Below the pieces are notes generated by a model. The model was not told where the DNA came from and ran no database searches. It saw nothing but the letters and a program-made list of their open reading frames with translations. The translations under genes and the position numbers were made by a program. 64,000 nucleotides of DNA, taken from assembly GCA_903642325.1 (NCBI GenBank), contig CAHJWM010000003.1:62001-126000 (forward strand), read 5' to 3'. The DNA comes from Myxococcales bacterium (GTDB taxonomy: Bacteria > Myxococcota_A > Polyangia > Polyangiales > Polyangiaceae). The stretch's first letter is position 1. Every line of letters starts with the position of its first letter. Shown piece by piece: positions 8,800-17,184 of the stretch.

Positions 8800-10590
8800 A
8801 TGGGGTCGCTCGCATCGCTCAGCAGTCCAGGCATCACGCTCGGCGCCCTAGGCAAACACAAGCTTGCGGCACTGGCGGATGCGCTTCGCCTTTCACCGGC
8901 GCTCTCGAGTCAAGCGCTTGCGGTATTCGACTTGATGGCCGGGGCATGGGGAGATTGGGCGCTCGGTGACTCGCCCATTTGGCCAAACGACATTTCGGAC
9001 GACGGCACGCCGTTCGAGCTCTCGGCCTCGTTCGACGGCAAGTCTCCCAAGCTTCGGATGCTCGTCGAAAACCAGGCCGAGCCGATCTCGAGGTTTTCTA
9101 GTTGGTCGGCCGGGCTGGCGTTTGGCAAGCGCCTGGAAAGAGCGGGTCTGGCGGATCTCTCGTCCCTCGAGAAGATTCAGGATCTGTTCGTGCCTCACGC
9201 CCGAGCAGAATCGCGTTTCACGTTGTGGCACGCAGCAGTGCTCGAAGAAGACCGTCCCGCCTTGTTCAAGGCCTATCTGAATCCTTGTTTACTGGGCGTC
9301 GGGTCGGCGCCGTACGTGGTCGAACAAGCCCTACGCCGGCTTGGCTATGAAGCCGCCTGGGACTTCCTCGAGCGCGCTTTGGCGGCCGAGCCGAGCGCGA
9401 AACTCCGGTATTTTTCCGTCGATCTCGCGGCGCCTCAGGACGGCCGCGTGAAGGTTTACGTCGGCTGTTCGGAGTCTGCGTCGGCGGTCGACCGGTTGCT
9501 TGCGGGCGGCCAAAATAATCACCCCAAGGACGCGCACGGTTGGCTCGACGCGCTCACCGGCAGTCAGGGCCCGTTCGACGCTCGTCCCATCCTCGGCTGC
9601 TTTTCGTTCCGTCGCGCGCTTGCCACACCAGACGTCACCGTACACGTGCCTATCCGTTGCTATGTCAAGCACGACGCAGAAGCGCTGGCGCGAGTTTCAA
9701 CGCTGCTTTCACGTGATGATGGCGAGAGCTTGGCTCGAGCCCTGAGCGCGGTCTCCGAGCGACCGCTGCACATGGGCCGAGGGCTATTGACGTACGCTTC
9801 TCTGCGTCGCGAAGCCTCCGTGGTGCGCGTCACCGTGTACTTGGCGCCAGAAGCGTACAGCATCACCTCGCGTCGTCCTTCGCTGCCGGCCACGAGTGAT
9901 TTGAGCTCGGGCGTGCACAAGACATCACCACGCCGTGCGCTCGCGACCTCGACGACCATGAACGATGTGCAGGCGCTGATTGGACGACACCGCGAGCTGC
10001 TGCGTGAGCAGCCGCTCCTTCGTCGCCTGAGGGCAAGTGGAACTCCGGCGCAGGTTCGCCAGCTCGTGGGTCATCTGTCGTCGCTGCTTCTGTGGCTCGG
10101 CGGTCTGTGGCGCCTCGCGCGTGATCGAACGACCGACGCGAAAATCGTTGCCCAGCTCATCGAGCGCGGGTCCGAGGAGCGCGCGCAAGCTTTGCAGTTC
10201 ATGGCGGAGCTCGAGGCGCTCGGAATTTCTCCGGGGGACATTCCGATCCCGTTAGAGCCCGGCGATTCGTTCCGCGAGGTAGCGTTTGGGGGAGTCGCGG
10301 ACGTGATCTCCGCGAGCGACGACTGCGTTCGGTTGGGCGTCGTCCTGGCGGTTTTCGCCATGTGTTCCCAGGTTCTGTCCGCGGCGGTCGAGTTCGCGAC
10401 GCGTTCCGTGACGGGCGCGGAGCGTGCGACGGCGGCCGATGTCGAACGCAGTGTCGAAGACAACCGCTCGCAGCTGTCTGCGATCGCAGTACCGGAGAAC
10501 GTGGCTCTCGACGTATTTGCCGCGGTCGAGCGGTGCTTCGAATCGATGCTCAAATCGACGATGGTGATGGATCGCGCGATTTTTGCTTAA
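8800..10590 (+). CDS. DMATS-type aromatic (indole) prenyltransferase fused to a degenerate haem-oxygenase-like domain
   Basis: 596 aa. Residues ~15-355 carry the DMATS/CymD-type prenyltransferase signature: FELSASF with the general-base Glu73, LRMLVE with Arg86, FKAYLNP (Lys157, Tyr159), RYFSVDL then RVKVYV (Arg216, Lys218, Tyr220), HVPIRCYV (~282-289), and RVTVYLAPEAY (~343-353). These Arg/Lys/Tyr residues bind the prenyl diphosphate and shield the cation in this family, which has no DDxxD motif. After a Ser/Thr/Arg linker, residues ~387-596 align by eye along their length with the protein encoded at 12509-13237, but the metal-ligand positions are changed (ERAQ at 460-463 instead of EGTH). 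Start at 8800 chosen for the GAGG six bases upstream and the family-like N-terminus. Substrate unknown; tryptophan, a cyclic dipeptide or another aromatic is likely. Confidence 0.88.
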   Translation: MGSLASLSSPGITLGALGKHKLAALADALRLSPALSSQALAVFDLMAGAWGDWALGDSPIWPNDISDDGTPFELSASFDGKSPKLRMLVENQAEPISRFSSWSAGLAFGKRLERAGLADLSSLEKIQDLFVPHARAESRFTLWHAAVLEEDRPALFKAYLNPCLLGVGSAPYVVEQALRRLGYEAAWDFLERALAAEPSAKLRYFSVDLAAPQDGRVKVYVGCSESASAVDRLLAGGQNNHPKDAHGWLDALTGSQGPFDARPILGCFSFRRALATPDVTVHVPIRCYVKHDAEALARVSTLLSRDDGESLARALSAVSERPLHMGRGLLTYASLRREASVVRVTVYLAPEAYSITSRRPSLPATSDLSSGVHKTSPRRALATSTTMNDVQALIGRHRELLREQPLLRRLRASGTPAQVRQLVGHLSSLLLWLGGLWRLARDRTTDAKIVAQLIERGSEERAQALQFMAELEALGISPGDIPIPLEPGDSFREVAFGGVADVISASDDCVRLGVVLAVFAMCSQVLSAAVEFATRSVTGAERATAADVERSVEDNRSQLSAIAVPENVALDVFAAVERCFESMLKSTMVMDRAIFA

Positions 10591-10612
10591 CCGCGCGCAG
10601 GCGTTGACAGAA

Positions 10613-10628
10613 GCCCGCGTTTGCGGGC
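10613..10628 (+). terminator. Short GC hairpin after the prenyltransferase gene
   Basis: GCCCGC-GTTT-GCGGGC is a perfect six-pair stem with a four-base loop, 23 bases after the stop. No T-run follows, so if it ends transcription it is not a textbook intrinsic terminator. Weak call. Confidence 0.3.
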
Positions 10629-10801
10629 CGCACCCAGTGGCCGCTGTGCGACGGAACGCGACGTGCTGGCGAGCTGCGCTTGCGCCCCTTCTGCGCGTGG
10701 CTCGGAAGCAGTGCGCACTTCGATTGAGAACTGAAACGGCGTGCGTGCGGGACAGAAAGATTGCGAAGTGAGGGACGACCGAATCGAAAGCGCGTTGCTA
10801 A

Positions 10802-10831
10802 TTGGAAGAGACGTGATACGAATTTGATAAT
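10802..10831 (+). promoter_or_regulatory. Candidate sigma-70-type promoter for the flavoenzyme gene
   Basis: An AT-rich island in otherwise GC-rich DNA contains TTGGAA (10802-10807), an 18-base spacer and GATAAT (10826-10831), about 55 bases before the ATG at 10887. It would make the flavoenzyme and the following gene a separate transcript from the prenyltransferase. Motif match only. Confidence 0.35.
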
Positions 10832-10886
10832 CGATTTTTTCGGGCGCAGAGGCGAAACAGGTCGCGCTCACTAACAAAGGTAGCCG

Positions 10887-12344
10887 ATGGTCACTAGGCG
10901 ACGAGTTCTTGCAGGGCTGGGTGCGGCTCTAGTTTTCGGCTTCGACCCCGTGGCCCGCACGTGGGTGTCGTCCGCAGAAGCAGCTTCCGCGTTCGACCGC
11001 GTTCCCTCTCTGGACGGTGTACTGCTGACGGATCCTGCATCGCTCGCCCCGTACGCGACGGACGTCGGCAGCGCCGTTCACGAGGCTCCGGTCGCCGTGC
11101 TCAAGCCGGGTTCCGTCGAGGACATTGCGCGCATGATGCGTTTTTGCCGTCGGCGCGGGATCCTCGTCGGTCCACGAGGCCAAGGTCACACCACGTTCGG
11201 GCAATCGCAAGTGCTTGCGGGGCTGGTCGTCGACATGGGTAGCCTGAAGAAAATCCACTCCATTAGTGCCACCAGGGCGGACATCGATGCCGGCGCCACC
11301 TGGCGTATGCTGGTAGACGCCGCCGTCCCACTCGGCTTTACGCCGCCTGTTCTCACCGGTTACACCAAACTCTCGATCGCGGGCACGTTGTCGATGGCTG
11401 GCGTTCCGTCGACCAACCGCAGCGGTTGCCAAATCGATCACGTGCAAGAGCTCGAGATCGTCACGGGTGAGGGCGAGATCAAGCGTTGCTCGGCGTACGT
11501 AAACAGCGACCTGTTCGAGGCCGCGCTCGGCGGCATGGGTCAATTCGGGATCATCACGCGCGCGATCGTGGACATGGTGCGTGCCCCGACCAACGTACGC
11601 AACTACGTGCTCAACTACACGGACAACGCCACCTTCTTCAAAGACATGCGCGAGCTATTGAAGCGGAACGAGGCGGATGAGGTCTCCACTCTCTTCACGC
11701 CCGACGCTACTGGCCGCCTGGTGTATGGGCTGAACGTTGCCAAGTACTTCGAGCCGGCAACGCCGCCGAACACGGCACACTTGCTGCGCGGCCTGAGTCA
11801 GCCGCCGTCCGCCGCTACTTTCAGCGACGACTCCTTCAAAAATTACGTGGACCGCGTCGACACAATCATCGAGTTTTTCGAAAGCATCGGTCTGTTCGAA
11901 GGCACGCTGCATCCCTGGTGCGACGTCTGGCTGCCCGACGAAACGGTAGAAGGCTACCTGGCTGACGTGGTGCCTTCACTCACTCCGGAAGACGTGGGTC
12001 CGACTGGCTTCATGCTCTTGTTTCCGCAGAAGCGCTCCAAGCTCAGACGTCGTTTCATGACCGTGCCTGATGGCACGGAGTGGGTTTACCTATTCGATAT
12101 CTTGACCGCCGCGGCTGCACCCGGACCGAATCCGGCATTTCAAGCCAAGATGCTCGCCCGCAATCGAAGACTGTTCGAAAAGGCGCGGCGGGCCGGCGGC
12201 ACCCGTTACCCGATCGGCTCCGTCGCGTTCGACAAGCACGACTGGAAACAGCAATACGGCGCTAACTGGCCTGAGCTCAAACAGCTCAAGCAGCGCTTCG
12301 ACCCGGATCGAATCCTGGCCCCCGGCGTGGGTATCTTCACGTGA
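10887..12344 (+). CDS. Tat-exported cytokinin-dehydrogenase-like FAD oxidoreductase
   Basis: 485 aa. The N-terminus has a twin-arginine signal (TRRRVLAG, then a hydrophobic stretch, cleavage likely near residue 33 after AEAA). A PCMH-type FAD-binding domain follows (~60-235): GPRGQGHTTFGQ, where His101 sits where cytokinin dehydrogenases bind FAD covalently, and TKLSIAGTLSMAG, NSDLFEAALGGMGQFGIITRA. The C-terminus (RFDPDRILAPGVGIF) also matches that family. Cytokinin dehydrogenase oxidises the N-isopentenyl side chain of adenine cytokinins. Here the substrate is unknown, but a prenyltransferase gene lies 300 bases upstream on the same strand. ATG has an AAAGG ribosome site six bases upstream. 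Berberine-bridge-type oxidase is the alternative name; both belong to the same fold. Confidence 0.88.
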   Translation: MVTRRRVLAGLGAALVFGFDPVARTWVSSAEAASAFDRVPSLDGVLLTDPASLAPYATDVGSAVHEAPVAVLKPGSVEDIARMMRFCRRRGILVGPRGQGHTTFGQSQVLAGLVVDMGSLKKIHSISATRADIDAGATWRMLVDAAVPLGFTPPVLTGYTKLSIAGTLSMAGVPSTNRSGCQIDHVQELEIVTGEGEIKRCSAYVNSDLFEAALGGMGQFGIITRAIVDMVRAPTNVRNYVLNYTDNATFFKDMRELLKRNEADEVSTLFTPDATGRLVYGLNVAKYFEPATPPNTAHLLRGLSQPPSAATFSDDSFKNYVDRVDTIIEFFESIGLFEGTLHPWCDVWLPDETVEGYLADVVPSLTPEDVGPTGFMLLFPQKRSKLRRRFMTVPDGTEWVYLFDILTAAAAPGPNPAFQAKMLARNRRLFEKARRAGGTRYPIGSVAFDKHDWKQQYGANWPELKQLKQRFDPDRILAPGVGIFT

Positions 12345-12508
12345 AACAGTGTACGCCCGGCGTGATCGCCGGCGAATGCCAGCAATGGGCGTTCGCCCTC
12401 GGCGGCCGCGAGCCGTTGATAGTTCGGTCTGCCCCTTCAATGTTGAAGGCGGCGGGCGTTTCGGGACAGTGACCTCGGTGCGCCTCGAGCGCGATTTGGA
12501 GAATTGAA

Positions 12509-13237
12509 ATGAAGCAGGTCTTCGAGCACATCAAACAGACATCTGCCGCATTCGAAGGGCGGCCATTATTTCGATACTTGCGCGACGAAAGCTTGTCCGC
12601 GCGTGAGCGGCTGGCATTCGTGCCATGCATGTCTCACTTCGTCATGACTTTCGCCGATCTTTATCACTTCTTTCTCACCGAAGAGACCCCGAAGGATCAT
12701 TATCATGAGCTAGTGAATACTCATCTGGCTGAGGAGGGCACGCATTGGAAGTGGTTCCTTGCCGACCTCACGAATATGAATCTGGATCCAGAGCTGCGGT
12801 TTACCGATGCGGTGCGGTTGCTGTGGGGCGAAGCGACCAAGGAAACTCGGCGGCTCGCGTACGAGATCTGCAAGCTCAGCGCGGGCATGAGCTCATTACA
12901 AAAGCTCGTCTTAGTGCAATCGATCGAAGCGACGGGCCGCGTGGGCCTCGAGGCGGCGGTGCCAGTGGGCAATGCGGTAGCGCGCGACATGAAGCGGAAC
13001 CTCGTCTATTTTGGCGGCCATCATTTGGAGACCGAGCAACAGCACACCTTGGAAGAGACCGATGTACATTCCGCCCTGGAAGCGCTGGAGCTGGACGAGG
13101 CCACGCGCGCCGATCTATGCGGCATCGTGGACAAAGTTTTTGCGCACTTTGCGGGCTTCGTAGATGAAGCGCATCGCGTAGCATTGTCTAGGCGCACGAT
13201 GAGCGAGAGCGTCGAGGAAGCGCGACTCGCCGGCTGA
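12509..13237 (+). CDS. Haem-oxygenase-like putative diiron oxidase (Haem_oxygenas_2/CADD-UndA type)
   Basis: 242 aa, all-helical, no signal peptide, so cytosolic. Candidate metal ligands follow the haem-oxygenase-like diiron pattern: E76-x2-H79 in HLAEEGTHWKWF, E140 in QSIEATGRV, and H172-x3-E176-x2-H179 in GGHHLETEQQH, the same spacing as the H-x3-D-x2-H site of CADD. Known members cleave or oxidise amino acids, fatty acids or amine-containing intermediates (UndA, SznF, BesC, CADD). The reaction here cannot be named. GGAG lies about eight bases before the ATG. It is 164 bases after the flavoenzyme and is a paralogue of the C-terminal domain of the prenyltransferase protein. Confidence 0.82.
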   Translation: MKQVFEHIKQTSAAFEGRPLFRYLRDESLSARERLAFVPCMSHFVMTFADLYHFFLTEETPKDHYHELVNTHLAEEGTHWKWFLADLTNMNLDPELRFTDAVRLLWGEATKETRRLAYEICKLSAGMSSLQKLVLVQSIEATGRVGLEAAVPVGNAVARDMKRNLVYFGGHHLETEQQHTLEETDVHSALEALELDEATRADLCGIVDKVFAHFAGFVDEAHRVALSRRTMSESVEEARLAG

Positions 13238-13262
13238 AACTGACGACTAAGGTGGGCCGAGC

Positions 13263-13703
13263 TCAGCTGATTTTTCGCTGCTCTGGCGCGACTAACTTGA
13301 CCATCTGCGCCATGGTCGCTTCGAGTTGACGTGTTTGAGGAGCGCTCAAACGCAGAAATTTATAAGCTTCCAGGCGCTCGGCGGTGGTAAAGCCTCGGTG
13401 ATCCGGGTTGAACAACGCCACCGCCGCCGAAATAAAGCGTAATTTCAAGCTATCGGAGATAACAGCCGTGGGGCAGGGGCGACCCGCGAGCACGACCTCC
13501 AGACGCTTACGCTGCGCGGCGTTTGGCCCCCCTCCCAACGTCGAGACCAGCACCTTGATTTTTTCGCCAGCGGCATCGGTCCTGGTCGTGAGGTCCTTGA
13601 GCAAAGCAAGGCATTCGTCCCATTCCCAATCGGTGGGCGAATCCTTGTCCTCACACAACAAGAGCACTGAGCCGACGATGCTACTGACCAGCGCGCGCTT
13701 CAT
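13263..13703 (-). CDS. STAS/SEC14-like small protein of unknown function
   Basis: 146 aa, convergent with the preceding gene. No signal peptide. Alternating strands and helices, with STLGGGPNAAQRKRLEVVL near residues 53-71 and VALFNPDHRGF near 95-105. It resembles a family of ~130-150-aa proteins common in Polyangia that annotation pipelines label STAS/SEC14-like; I recall the family pattern but cannot confirm it here. No function is inferred. No strong ribosome site. Confidence 0.65.
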   Translation of the reverse strand: MKRALVSSIVGSVLLLCEDKDSPTDWEWDECLALLKDLTTRTDAAGEKIKVLVSTLGGGPNAAQRKRLEVVLAGRPCPTAVISDSLKLRFISAAVALFNPDHRGFTTAERLEAYKFLRLSAPQTRQLEATMAQMVKLVAPEQRKIS

Positions 13704-14089
13704 GTCAGCTGCTGCCCGGTAAAGCGATCAAAATAAACCGTTCGGCAGACACGAGCTCGAATTTACTCAAGCGCGAATGGTTGGTCAAGGATTCCGCCCC
13801 ATCAACACCCGACGCGTGTATGCGGAACAAAACTATAATGACCATTGCGCTACGGCGATGGTGGTTCGCACGGCGTAACCCGCGTGGTTCATGCGGGCGC
13901 CATCATCGCGGCTTGTGCTCCTCACCGAGTAAACGGTGCAGTGCTTTGCGAAGCCCCTTTACGGGGTCATGGACGCCGCACACCTGGCCGCTCGGCCTGC
14001 CGCACAGGTAACGTCAACTCATTCGGGCATCCACATCGGCGATGTCCGAGCCGCAGCGTCATGCCCAGTAAAAAGCGAGCGCCGCTGCA
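13704..14089. other. 386-base stretch without a supported gene
   Basis: Lies upstream of the STAS-like gene and downstream of the carbonic anhydrase gene, both on the minus strand. Short open frames here lack ribosome sites and family features. Small inverted repeats are present (CCCGC at 13879-13883 with GCGGG at 13893-13897) but nothing terminator-like with a T-run. It may hold the STAS-like gene promoter; none stands out. Confidence 0.5.
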
Positions 14090-14704
14090 CTATCTGAGCG
14101 GCAGGAACTCACCGTGCTCGGGGTCGTAATCGAAGACTTCCCCCTTACCAACGTCGAAAATCCAACCGTTCAGGTGCAGCTTGCCGGAGTCCATCCGCTT
14201 GGCGATGAAGGGGTATGCGCGAAGGTGCTCGAGCTGTGCCAGCACATTTTCCTGAATTGCGGCAGTCAACTTGGCCTCGCCGGAGAGGTGGGCGTACTTT
14301 TCATCGATCAAGTTTTTCACCTCGATCGTGCTTTGCACCCACCTCGACACGTATTCTAGGTGCGCGACGCTTTGGGGATCCAAGATCGCTTTTAGTGCGC
14401 CGCACTGCGTGTGACCGCAGACGATCACGTTCTCGACGTTGAGCACCTCGACCGCGTATTGAATCGCCGCAGCGGTACCGCCCGGCAGGTCTGCGGTCGG
14501 AACCACATTGCCCACGTTTCGAACGATAAAGAGCTCCCCGGGGGCCGCGTCAGTGATTAGGGTCGGCACGACGCGGCTGTCCGAGCAGGTGATGAACAGC
14601 GTCTCGGGGTGTTGACCGGTTGTCGCGAGCTGTTCGAACAGCGCTCGGTGGCTGGCGAAGAAACCGCGTTGAAACGAATGGATTCCCTTGACCAACTTCT
14701 GCAT
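14090..14704 (-). CDS. Beta-class carbonic anhydrase
   Basis: 204 aa cytosolic zinc enzyme interconverting CO2 and bicarbonate. The zinc ligands are Cys40 (CSDSR, with the Asp42-Arg44 dyad), His98 and Cys101 (CGHTQCGA). NVGNVVP and the length match typical bacterial beta-type enzymes. It lies just downstream of the arginine succinyltransferase gene on the same strand (48-base gap), possibly cotranscribed. It could be called can or cynT, but sequence does not decide between these names. Confidence 0.95.
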   Translation of the reverse strand: MQKLVKGIHSFQRGFFASHRALFEQLATTGQHPETLFITCSDSRVVPTLITDAAPGELFIVRNVGNVVPTADLPGGTAAAIQYAVEVLNVENVIVCGHTQCGALKAILDPQSVAHLEYVSRWVQSTIEVKNLIDEKYAHLSGEAKLTAAIQENVLAQLEHLRAYPFIAKRMDSGKLHLNGWIFDVGKGEVFDYDPEHGEFLPLR

Positions 14705-14752
14705 GCCGTCGTGAACCTACGTGAGCTTGCTGGGAAGTGCACGCGTCAACGT

Positions 14753-15784
14753 TCAGCCGAGCGGAAGTACATACGCCGAGTCGTCGTCGGCCAAAGCAAG
14801 TTGTGCTCGAACTTCGCTGGCCACGGCTACCTGGTTGTCGTTCAGCGTTTGAACGTCACATGGAACCGCGCGAAAGTACGGGGAAACCGTCAGGTCGCGC
14901 GCCAGCAGGCAACGAGCCGCCGGGCGCGCCCCCGCGGCCCGCCCGATCCGCACGGCGCGGGCGTTTCGGATCAATGTCACATCCTCGGCGGACGCCACGA
15001 AATGCGGTCCACCGTCGAAGGGGTCGATGCGTTCTGCATATCGGAAGCCGATTCTGCGCAACATTTTCTCGACGCCCTTGGTCTGAGCGCCGACCTTCCC
15101 GATCACGTTCTGCGCGTCGGACGACAATAGGCTCGCGTAAATACCGCCACTCGGGAACAGATCGCGAATGAAGGATTTATCGCTGCTGGATCGCAGATCC
15201 GCCTCGCCATAGCTCATATCGGTGAAGCGCCGACCCAGCGCCTCCCAGAGGTGGCTGGTGCCGTCCGAGCCGAGGGGAGGCAAGAGCTCCGCGAGCAGCT
15301 CGCTCTGAAATAGCTCTCGATGAACGGCAATGAACAAAAATCGCACATACGAAATCAACAGGCCGTATCGGTCGAGCGCACCGCGGTGTTCGGGCAACAC
15401 GACTAGACCGCCAAGCTCGGTCGGCCCCTGATACGAGAAGCCAAGGTGCAGCACGGTGTGACGAAAGTGACGGTCGAGCGCCGCGTGATATTTCTCTTCG
15501 CTGATCACGTCGTAATAAATGTACGGCGCGTCACGGCGCCCGAGTTGGCCAACGATCATCGACGTACCGAGCGCGTTGCCCGTCTCCAGGTCGCGCAGCA
15601 AGAAAACGTACTTTCGCTTACGCGGATCTTTCAGCTCGCCCGAAAAGCTGCGCTCTGAATGATCCAAGAGCCGCTGCACGTGTGGGCGGTCGTGGGGAAG
15701 GTTCACTGAATTGAGATGACGCGCCAGCCCGAGCAGGTCTTCCTCGTCGGCCCGCATGGCGCCGCGTATCTCGGATCGAAGCAT
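14753..15784 (-). CDS. astA: Arginine N-succinyltransferase
   Basis: 343 aa. AstA/AruF acetyltransferase-fold enzyme that transfers succinyl from succinyl-CoA to arginine in the AST catabolic route. Family features include the N-terminal IRGAMRADEEDLLGLARHLNSVNLPHDR, the repeated LGTSMI and DVISEEKYHA segments, ELGGLVVLPEHRG, the SYVRFLFIAVHRELF helix and FRYAERIDPFDGGPHFVA. No other ast genes are in the window, so the pathway context is unresolved. Divergent from the aminotransferase gene with a 136-base gap that could hold both promoters. Confidence 0.9.
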   Translation of the reverse strand: MLRSEIRGAMRADEEDLLGLARHLNSVNLPHDRPHVQRLLDHSERSFSGELKDPRKRKYVFLLRDLETGNALGTSMIVGQLGRRDAPYIYYDVISEEKYHAALDRHFRHTVLHLGFSYQGPTELGGLVVLPEHRGALDRYGLLISYVRFLFIAVHRELFQSELLAELLPPLGSDGTSHLWEALGRRFTDMSYGEADLRSSSDKSFIRDLFPSGGIYASLLSSDAQNVIGKVGAQTKGVEKMLRRIGFRYAERIDPFDGGPHFVASAEDVTLIRNARAVRIGRAAGARPAARCLLARDLTVSPYFRAVPCDVQTLNDNQVAVASEVRAQLALADDDSAYVLPLG

Positions 15785-15920
15785 GACCCGCAGGTTTTAT
15801 CACGACGGCTAGGAGCTCCGGAAAATGCTGGCGATTTCGGAAGAGGTGCGGATAGGCGAGCGTGAAAATCACGGCATGCCCTCGAAACAGGCCGGAAAGT
15901 GGCGGCGCGGCTAGCCTTTC

Positions 15921-17153
15921 ATGATAATGAGTGCCGCCGTGACGGCTCAGGATTGGACATTTACGCGCGCGCAGTCGCTTCCCCCTTACGCCTTCGTGGT
16001 CAGTGATGCGGTCAAAGCGCGCGTGCGCGAGGCCGGCGCCGACATCATCGATCTCGGGCTCGGCAACCCCGACCGTCCGACGCCTCCCGAAATCGTCGCT
16101 CAGCTACACGCCGCCGCCGACATCGCTCGGAACCATCGCTATCACCCGGGCCGCGGGCTGCTCGAGTTGCGCGCTGCGGCCGCCGCCTGGTACGCGCGCC
16201 GCTACCACGTTAGCTTGAACGTTACGAGCGAAGTCATCATCACCATGGGCGCCAAGGAGGGCATGAGCCACCTCTGCCTGGCTGTTCTCGATCGCGGTGA
16301 CGTCGCGGTCGTACCCGACCCCTGCTACCCGATCCACGCCTACGCACCGCAGATCGCCGGGGCGACGGTCGAATACTACCCCGCCAGCCTGGAAATCCCG
16401 CCGGGGAAGGCCATTGCAGAGGCGATTGCCCGCGTCGAAGAGCGGGGCCAGCGCGTCAAGCTGGTGATCGCAAATTACCCACAGAACCCGACCGGACAGG
16501 TCATCTCGCGCGAAGCACTGGCCGACCTCGTGCAGACCGTTCGCAGGTCGGGCGCCATGCTGCTCCACGATCTGGCGTACGCGGACTTCGACTTTTCGCG
16601 GCGCTACGCCCCCAGTATTTTCGACTGCGGCGTCGCCGCCGATGCGGTCAAGGCCTTCGCCGTCGAGGTGTTCTCGATGTCGAAGAGCTACAACATGCCC
16701 GGCTGGCGCATCGCGTACATGGTTGGCAACGAGCGCATGATCGCCGCGTTGGCCCACATGAAAACATACCTGGACTACGGCACGTTTGCGCCTCTCCAGC
16801 TGGCCTCCGCCTGGGCGCTGGAGCACGGCGACCGCTTCGCAGAGGAAATGCGGGAGCTCTACAAAGTACGTGCTCACGCGTTGGTCGAGGGCTTGCGCGC
16901 GGCCGGCTGGAAAGATGTCGCTGAGCCCAGCGGCAGCATGTTTCTATGGACGAAAATTCCGCGAGCCTTCGCCGGCAAAGGCTCGCTCGAGGCAACGGCT
17001 GAGCTCATCGAGTCTGCGCACGTCGCGGTTGCGCCGGGCATCGGCTTCGGCCCCGGCGGCGATGATTACCTACGCTTTGCGCTCATCGAGGACCCGCCAC
17101 GCCTGCTCGAAGCGTGTTCCCGAATCGGGCGCTTCTTGAAGACCAGGCTATGA
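15921..17153 (+). CDS. alaC: AlaC-like class I aminotransferase (alanine-synthesising type)
   Basis: 410 aa PLP enzyme, fold type I. PLP-binding Lys255 lies in SMSKSYNMPGWR; the substrate and cofactor contacts NYPQNPTG and HDLAYADFDF are present. SKSYNMPGWRIAYMVGN and the overall length match the AlaC/YfdZ group, which makes alanine from pyruvate with glutamate. LL-diaminopimelate aminotransferase-like enzymes are close relatives and cannot be excluded. Two in-frame ATG codons (15921, 15927) are possible starts. Convergent with the kinase gene. Confidence 0.88.
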   Translation: MIMSAAVTAQDWTFTRAQSLPPYAFVVSDAVKARVREAGADIIDLGLGNPDRPTPPEIVAQLHAAADIARNHRYHPGRGLLELRAAAAAWYARRYHVSLNVTSEVIITMGAKEGMSHLCLAVLDRGDVAVVPDPCYPIHAYAPQIAGATVEYYPASLEIPPGKAIAEAIARVEERGQRVKLVIANYPQNPTGQVISREALADLVQTVRRSGAMLLHDLAYADFDFSRRYAPSIFDCGVAADAVKAFAVEVFSMSKSYNMPGWRIAYMVGNERMIAALAHMKTYLDYGTFAPLQLASAWALEHGDRFAEEMRELYKVRAHALVEGLRAAGWKDVAEPSGSMFLWTKIPRAFAGKGSLEATAELIESAHVAVAPGIGFGPGGDDYLRFALIEDPPRLLEACSRIGRFLKTRL

Positions 17154-17184
17154 GCCATCGTCGGATTCGTGCCTCGAAGCTGAC

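Noticed and set aside
12357-12372. CCGGCG-TGAT-CGCCGG hairpin as a terminator after the flavoenzyme
   Set aside because: Short stem with no T-run, and the next gene on the same strand begins soon after; not enough for a call.
13781-14011. 76-codon plus-strand frame in the gap before the carbonic anhydrase
   Set aside because: Arg-rich random-looking translation, no start signal, no coding bias.
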